This document shows, in pieces, positions 58,630-64,000 of a DNA stretch of 64,000 nt; position 1 is the stretch's first letter; the number at the start of each line of letters is the position of its first letter. The DNA comes from Seminavis robusta (Eukaryota; Bacillariophyta; Bacillariophyceae; Naviculales; Naviculaceae). The stretch spans positions 85,763 to 149,762 of the forward strand of contig CAICTM010000044.1 in assembly GCA_903772945.1 (NCBI GenBank), written 5' to 3'. The notes under the pieces were generated by a model, which saw only the letters and a list, made by a program, of their open reading frames with translations, was not told the DNA's origin and did not search any database. The translations under genes were made by a program, and so were the position numbers.

Positions 58630-60247
58630 ATGTCAAAGCAAGGATGGGCTTCTCTTCAAGCTCAAATGGTGGAGCTCTCGGCTCGAGTTACTCCCAAGCT
58701 CCTACTAAACATCAGTCGTCATGTTTCTCGCCTGCTCTGCTGGTTTGATCTTGGAAAAACGTTTCACGGTTCCACGCTATTGTCTTTGGTTTTGCAGGGG
58801 CGCTTCAGTTTACTTTGTGGGAGGACACTGCAGCACCATGTGCTCTCTTTCGCGAAGTGTCGTTATTGCCGTGGCGAGCTTGTCTTTGTTAGGAGAGCTA
58901 GGCAGTGGCTTGACGCCGACCAACATTGGCGGCAGACGTCGATTTCACGTGTCACCACCTGTATCCGTCCTCGCGACCGCAAGATCACTGTTTGCACAAA
59001 AACCAGAAAGTGACGAGACTATTCCCAGTAAAAACAAGCTGTTGCCACCACTGGCCTTGGAATTCGATAAAGAAGCACTCTATGCTACCCCATGGCACTT
59101 TCGACTGCGACACATTTTGCAGTACTTTCCATTTCTAAAGTTGCTCAACATCTGATTTGTCCAATGCCCTGCTGGTCTCTGTTGGTGCATTGGCATCCGT
59201 GGGAATCCTTTCCAAGACTATCACTGGCACCACTGTTGCAAACTTTGCCTACGGTGGGATATCTGGCTTTGGCTGTTTCGTGAGGATCCCATGGTTCATC
59301 TTGGAGACACTCCACGCCCGGGCCGTCGAGTTTTTCGTTGAAAGTGCAGCATTTTTTGCTAGTTCTATTGGCATGTGTCATTATGTTTTCTGGTAACAAG
59401 CCAGACGAGAAAGGCAATTTCGGGCATCCCAAAGATCCAGGACCCCAAGAGGGCGCTGAAGTAAAAGAAGAAAACAAAGGAAGCTAACGAGGCAAAATGG
59501 GCGCCCAAAGGAGTACGAAAGGGATTGCTAATAGAAGGAGTGTGGCGGTTTGCGTTTCGATGGAGCCAAGTGATGAAATGGGCTTTCACTCTTATAGAGC
59601 CCAGCCTTTGGTTGTTCAAACTTCCAGCAATTTTTATGCTATGGGTTGGATACACGCTCAAATCCTATCTGTTCCCAAGGAAGGAGATTGATGAATTTCG
59701 TGACAACATGAGTTACACTGCGTTTCAGGAGAAGATTGCTTCAGTTTCGATTTTAGAACCAATTTTTTAAAATGCGGACAACATGGCTGAGGTAATGACA
59801 GCATTGACTTTGCCGCATGTGGTGCTAATTGGCCCATGGAAAGAAGAAGTTGTGTTCCGGCTTGGTTTTCACAAGGGTTGGCTCGGACTGAGTGGGCTCA
59901 TTGGGACGACATCTACCCCAAAGACATGGTTTGGCCGCACCCCCTGGGTGCTCTTGAACAGTGTTGTCTTTGGACTGATTCATGCGATCGATTAGATACC
60001 CATGATCTTGGACGACAGTGCTCCTCGGATGTCACGTCGATATCATGGCAAACGGGCAGTGTTTCACGTGTTTGCCGCTTGCCTGCTGGCATGGTATCTC
60101 TTGAATCCTTTATACACGGAGAGAGGTCTGGCAGCTGCTTTTGGGGCTCACGCGGCTTTGAATTTGTGCATGGCGACTCTCTGGAAGAGTATTGTGGATT
60201 TGGAGGAGCATCGAAGAGACTTGGGCTTGTCCCCTCCAAGTGATTGA
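58630..60247 (+). pseudogene. Decayed CPBP-family (CAAX protease 2/Rce1-like) membrane protease gene
   Basis: Pieces in order: N-terminal region to 59,155; SNALLVSVGALASVG (59,160 on); AIFMLWVGYTLKSYL (about 59,630); VLIGPWKEEVVFRLGFH (about 59,820), which holds the EExxxR glutamates and arginine; NSVVFGLIHAID (about 59,960), the FxxxH motif; and AAFGAHAALN (about 60,145), the third HxxxN motif. CPBP proteins are multi-pass intramembrane peptidases, some of them in plastids. The frame is broken by a shift near 59,150, a stop at 59,394, further shifts to about 59,500, and stops at about 59,768 and 59,993. The motifs themselves survive, so decay is recent, or the sequence has many errors here. 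Confidence 0.7.
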
Positions 60248-61339
60248 AGCAGTCGGTGATGAATCGGGGGAAATGTAGACTTGTACTACTGCACGGTATC
60301 GGGATCACGTTTTCTAGCCCACAAGTCCACTATTCTGCTGTGTTGTGTTTTCTATCCATGATTCTCGGACCCAGGCTACAATCCCGCTCCGCCCGCCCCT
60401 GTTGCCGAACCAAATATCATAGTTTTGGCTCTGCTGGTTGCTGGACAGGGTGGAATTTGAGGACAGTGCTCGACCAGCCAACTAGCTAGCTGGTACTAAT
60501 CGACTTGACTCCAAGAGTTATGCTGTAGCTGCTGCTGTTTTTTCTCCACTGCACAGATTTCCCTTTCTTTTGTACCGTACAGTACTGTAGTAGCCACAGA
60601 TCCGGAGCCCAAATGTGGTTTTAGTCAGCCAGACTAGCTCGGTACAGTAGTCTAGCTTTAGTAGCTATTACATGTATCAGCTTGATCTGGAATAAGTTGC
60701 ACTCTTGCCGCGAATGATACAAGACCATCATCATGCACAGCCACTGACAGGATCCCTCCGCCTGCTTCCGGGCTGTGGTACAACTGTAAGAGGCACAGCG
60801 GCAGCACTGGGCTGTTGGGTTGTGAGCTGCTCTAAAAGGCGAAGACCATCGTGGTTTGTGCCAGTCTCCGGTACTGGTACCCGTACGGAAAGCATTCACG
60901 AGATGGAGACTTTACTATAGGAGCAACAGTAAACATAAAAAATGATCCAGACAGGTTTCTTTAAATAGTAGGAGAAGCACTGTCTTGATTTGCGTCTCAT
61001 TTTTACGACGGATCACTACTGAAAGGGAACAAATGCATTAAAAATACCATATTTGAATAATCAATTGCTTCTCCTCTTACTTAACAACAAGATAAAAAGA
61101 GCATTCATCCATAGTGGTACGGAGCTCATCCAGTAAAAGTCACTCCAAAATCGACCCAACCATCTCATATCTCATTTATTTTATGACCTCATGGCGTCAA
61201 TCCTGTCGTCCTGAATGGTGCAGTACGAAATCTGGCAAGTATTAGTAGTACCAGCAGCAGCGCACTTCTTGCCTCATTTGACATCCAGTCCAAACTCTCC
61301 TGTAGTATCCGACTTGTTTGCCAAGCTCACCAGGTTACC
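60248..61339. other. Gene-free stretch
   Basis: Frames on both strands are short and lack domains. AACTAGCTAGCTGG lies at about 60,480. The last 150 bases probably hold the promoter of the zinc-ribbon gene. Confidence 0.4.
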
Positions 61340-62047
61340 ATGTCGTCGCCCCCTTTCTCCACCACTACTAGCAGTGGCAACGGCGCAAAGAGATGCAACA
61401 TTTCGGTGGATGGGGAATCGTTTGACATTACGAATCTGTTGGAAGAACTGCCCACTACTACTAGCAGTAGCGATGGTCATGACCATGATGACAAGCGCGA
61501 CGCGTTGAAAAAGAACTATCCGAGTATTGGCAAGCTCTTGGCGCAATCGAGTCATCACAAACTTCGCGCCAGCTTTTTGGGACGGGAAGACAGTTTCGTG
61601 TTTCCCACTTCTTCCAGTCATCATCAGACGGGTGTTCCCGGTTTGTCGGAACTGAACGAATCCATGAGTTCCTTTAGCGAGTCCCATGGATTCCTCGAAG
61701 GATCCAGTTGGCATAATAATACTACTACTACTTGTAGTGATGACGACCGCAAGATGCCCGCCAACGAAATCGAAGTTTCTCCGGGTGTCTTTTTGCCGTT
61801 TCGCGGTTCGGACGAAACCTGGCGGGCCATTCGAGACGGCAAGCACTGTTGCGTCGTGTGCTTTGATTGTTCCCTCGAGCTGGTGGCCGCTAGAGACTGT
61901 GCTCACGTCGTCTGTCCCGAATGTCATACCGTCAATCCCCTCTCTCTCGATCATCATTCCTCCGGATCCCAGCATTTTGGGGTACTCATGGGATTCAAGA
62001 AACAATGGTGTGGGGAATATTTCAAGGATGAAACTACAGGAGGTTGA
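61340..62047 (+). CDS. Zinc-ribbon-type protein of unknown function
   Basis: 235 residues, single exon; the start is TACCATGTCG. The first 150 residues are Ser/Thr/His-rich and probably disordered. Residues about 172-206 contain CCVVCFDC, ARDCAHVVCPEC: paired CxxC knuckles that could hold one zinc, as in small zinc-ribbon or RING-like folds. The region before it, EVSPGVFLPFRGSDETWRAI, is the most ordered-looking part and probably belongs to the same domain. No signal peptide. Codon use is like that of its neighbours. I do not know the role. Confidence 0.65.
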   Translation: MSSPPFSTTTSSGNGAKRCNISVDGESFDITNLLEELPTTTSSSDGHDHDDKRDALKKNYPSIGKLLAQSSHHKLRASFLGREDSFVFPTSSSHHQTGVPGLSELNESMSSFSESHGFLEGSSWHNNTTTTCSDDDRKMPANEIEVSPGVFLPFRGSDETWRAIRDGKHCCVVCFDCSLELVAARDCAHVVCPECHTVNPLSLDHHSSGSQHFGVLMGFKKQWCGEYFKDETTGG

Positions 62048-62963
62048 AGAAAAAGATCAATATTTGGACAGGAATTGGAATTGGAATGGATCAATGGTGT
62101 ACGGTAAGGTAAGGCAAGGCAAAACAATGCAAGGCAAAAACACAAACTTTAGGAGAATCATAAAGTCTGGGACAACAAACGTCTCAATCGTTAGCGGCAA
62201 ACGTCCGAGATTTGTGCATGTAATCATAGTAAGAAGCTTCATTTTTAAACTCTGGGATGGGCCTGTCGCTCCTCGCCTCTCCATTATTACTCGGGCTGAG
62301 CGTTTTTCAAAAATTCGCAAGATCTGTTTTGCTTTGGTTGTCTATAATAGATAATTCTAGCTCGCTAAATGAGTGGCACCTAGAGAAACCTTTGATGGTT
62401 CCGTATCGTATCCGCCACTCGACTCGACTCGACTCGAGCGGGCCCTCAACTCGCAAAGAGGTCGATGAACTGTTCCGATTCAGCAATAACTGTTGCTTGT
62501 GGGTGCCGTGTTTCAAACCTGACTGGCTGCGCTCGGAGCATGGCTGTGCGTCTGCAGCCACGCTGCTGATCGACCAAACTCAGCTACCGAAACAGAATCG
62601 AATCGATGCGAGTATCGTACGGTGCTCGCCACGAGCGACTCGATTCGATTCGAACGGGCCCGAAAGGGGTTGTTTCCGCAGGGTGCTGTTTGGTCCTTTG
62701 TGTTCAAACCTGACGGGATGCGCTCGGTCCATCGGCTGTGCGTCTGCACGCTGCACGCTGCTGATCGACCAAGCCAATTGGACTACAGGATCTTTTCGAG
62801 TTTCGTTTCGTCGTGTCACGCTTTCCCTTTCCCTTGATGCACGTGCGTCCGACCAAGTTACCTGGTTGCGTTTCGACCCGTCGTGGCACTTGTGTCCTGG
62901 CTGCGCTGTTTTTGTTGTTGTTGTTCGTCTTGTGTGTGTGTCTGCAATATATAATAAACGTAA
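62048..62963. repeat. Short tandem duplication with TCGA-rich DNA
   Basis: Two units, at about 62,416-62,590 and 62,631-62,785, share CGA(G/A)CGGGCCC, TTCAAACCTGAC, (G/C)GCTGTGCGTCTGCA and CACGCTGCTGATCGACCAA. A CTCGACTCGACTCGACTCGAG run at 62,416-62,438 starts the first unit. Open frames on both strands follow the repeat and are not supported as genes. Confidence 0.55.
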
Positions 62964-64000
62964 CTACCAATGAATATGATGTATGGATCCTTCATGACAG
63001 GAACACTCACTGGTACAATTGCTAAAATTGGTGTCACAACCACCAAACGCATCCAACTCCATCTCCATACAAGGACATCGATGTCCCAATTGACATTCGG
63101 TAACAACGACAAGATGGTCTCGTGGACACAATTCATCCGGTATCGGTCCGGTAATGTAATTGCCATACACCTCCAGTGCCGTGAGTGTTGTCAGTAGTCC
63201 CAATTCACTGGGCAATTGTCCTCGGAAATTGTTTTCAAATAATTTGATGGTGTGTATTTGTGAAAAGCGTCCCATATCCGTCACTATCGTCCCGTACAAG
63301 CTATTGAGACTCAAATCGAGATAGTGAAGGGATGTCAATGCTTGCCCTAATTCCCGCGGAATGGTTCCTTCCAATTGATGATTGCCATGCAAATCTAAAT
63401 GTGTCAACTGCGTCAACAATCCCAATTCGGTCGGCAATGTTCCCGTGAGGGCATTGTCACTCAAATCCAAATACTGCAAGAGCGTCAGTAATCCCAAATC
63501 GGCAGCTTGCAAATTTCCCGTCAATGCGTTGTTGTGCAAATCGAGATGAGTCATGTTGGGTGCCAATTGTGTAAAATTGGGCACGACACCCGCCAGGAGC
63601 GCATTGTTGGTGACAAAGAGTCCTTGCAAATGTTGGAGTGGCGATGTCGCTTCCGGATCTTCTTCCAAATCGGGAAAGGGCAATAATTCCGTCAATGGAT
63701 GATGATAGGCACTCATATTGTTGAGTTCCAAAATAGCGAGATCCGACAACAACTGCATTTCATTGGGGACACTGCCGTTGACAATATTGGCATTGTTTTG
63801 GAATTGTATCCACGTGACCATGGAAGCATTATTATTGTTGTCGTTACACATGGAAATATTATTGGTTTGATTCCACCAGTAGCATTCATTCACGTCGTAG
63901 CTCAACCAATAGCCCTGTTCGTCGGGCGTCCAATCGTTGTATTCCATCGAGTAACACAACGTGGCCAATGCAAAGACTTGTTTCTTGCGTTCCGAATGTT
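62964..64000 (-). CDS. Extracellular leucine-rich-repeat protein, 5' part outside window
   Basis: The frame is open to the window edge. It enters with FALATLCYSMEYNDWTPDEQ and then GYWLSYDVNECYWWN, the cap typical of stramenopile LRR surface proteins. At least six repeats of about 24 residues follow, for example LLQYLDLSDNALTGTLPTEL, LTHLDLHGNHQLEGTIPREL and LTALEVYGNYITGPIPDELC. The end is Cys-rich: CPRDHLVVVTECQ, HRCPCMEME, FGGCDTNFSNCTSECSC. Several N-x-S/T sites fit a secreted or surface protein. The N-terminal signal or membrane region lies beyond 64,000. LRR proteins of this type usually recognise ligands or bind other surface proteins; no kinase part is seen. Confidence 0.8.
   Translation of the reverse strand, partial: HSERKKQVFALATLCYSMEYNDWTPDEQGYWLSYDVNECYWWNQTNNISMCNDNNNNASMVTWIQFQNNANIVNGSVPNEMQLLSDLAILELNNMSAYHHPLTELLPFPDLEEDPEATSPLQHLQGLFVTNNALLAGVVPNFTQLAPNMTHLDLHNNALTGNLQAADLGLLTLLQYLDLSDNALTGTLPTELGLLTQLTHLDLHGNHQLEGTIPRELGQALTSLHYLDLSLNSLYGTIVTDMGRFSQIHTIKLFENNFRGQLPSELGLLTTLTALEVYGNYITGPIPDELCPRDHLVVVTECQLGHRCPCMEMELDAFGGCDTNFSNCTSECSCHEGSIHHIHW

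Noticed and set aside
62257-62973. 238-codon plus-strand frame
   Set aside because: It runs through the tandem duplication and overlaps the LRR gene's 3' end; there is no domain.

Overview
The window looks like nuclear DNA of a pennate diatom or a close stramenopile relative. I infer this from short GT-AG introns, a diatom-style receptor fusing a nucleotide cyclase to a cyclic-nucleotide phosphodiesterase, Pro/Ser/Thr-rich surface proteins, F-box-like/ankyrin genes with GCPW-type repeats, and an extracellular LRR protein that opens with an ALATLCYSMEYNDW-type cap. The species is not fixed; a Seminavis-like raphid diatom would fit. I saw no rRNA, tRNA, CRISPR array or recognisable transposon protein.

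Layout. Positions 1-22,229 (minus) are one giant secreted mosaic gene that leaves the window at position 1. It has a signal peptide, basic Gly/Arg repeats, two copies of a six-cysteine domain, five copies of a ~190-residue probable beta-sandwich domain, 51-residue repeats and a long PSxxPS tail. About 1.24 kb units of the tail are repeated almost unchanged. The reading frame breaks several times, mostly by single-base losses that look like consensus errors. At 24.3-27.1 kb lies a frame-broken TPR gene, and at 28.1-29.1 kb an F-box-like/ankyrin gene with one frame break. A tentative small split gene lies at 29.4-29.8 kb. At 31.1-32.9 kb is an extended-synaptotagmin-like (SMP+C2) gene, and at 33.7-35.0 kb the first of two paralogues of an unrecognised family. 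At 35.3-40.4 kb is a 14-exon secreted protein of unknown family, divergent from a secreted tectonin-like propeller gene (41.3-43.0 kb). The second paralogue, inverted, is at 43.4-44.7 kb. The stretch 44.7-47.7 kb is repeat-rich and gene-poor. A badly broken F-box-like/ankyrin copy follows (47.7-49.1 kb), then a TerB-like protein (49.3-49.9 kb). At 50.8-56.4 kb is a 23-exon two-pass receptor, cyclase and PDE fusion. After a 2 kb gene-free stretch come a decayed CPBP-type (CAAX protease-like) gene (58.6-60.2 kb), a zinc-ribbon protein (61.3-62.0 kb), a short tandem duplication, and a partial extracellular LRR protein (63.0 kb to the end).

How the genes relate. Several products are predicted to be secreted or at the cell surface: the mosaic protein, the 14-exon protein, the propeller, the LRR protein and the cyclase receptor. 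This suits a cell covered in wall and adhesive material that senses its surroundings, but the genes are not an operon and I infer no shared pathway. The receptor, the 14-exon gene and the two-exon genes were assembled by hand from splice sites; every exon junction I used keeps the reading phase. That is strong internal support, but it is not transcript evidence.
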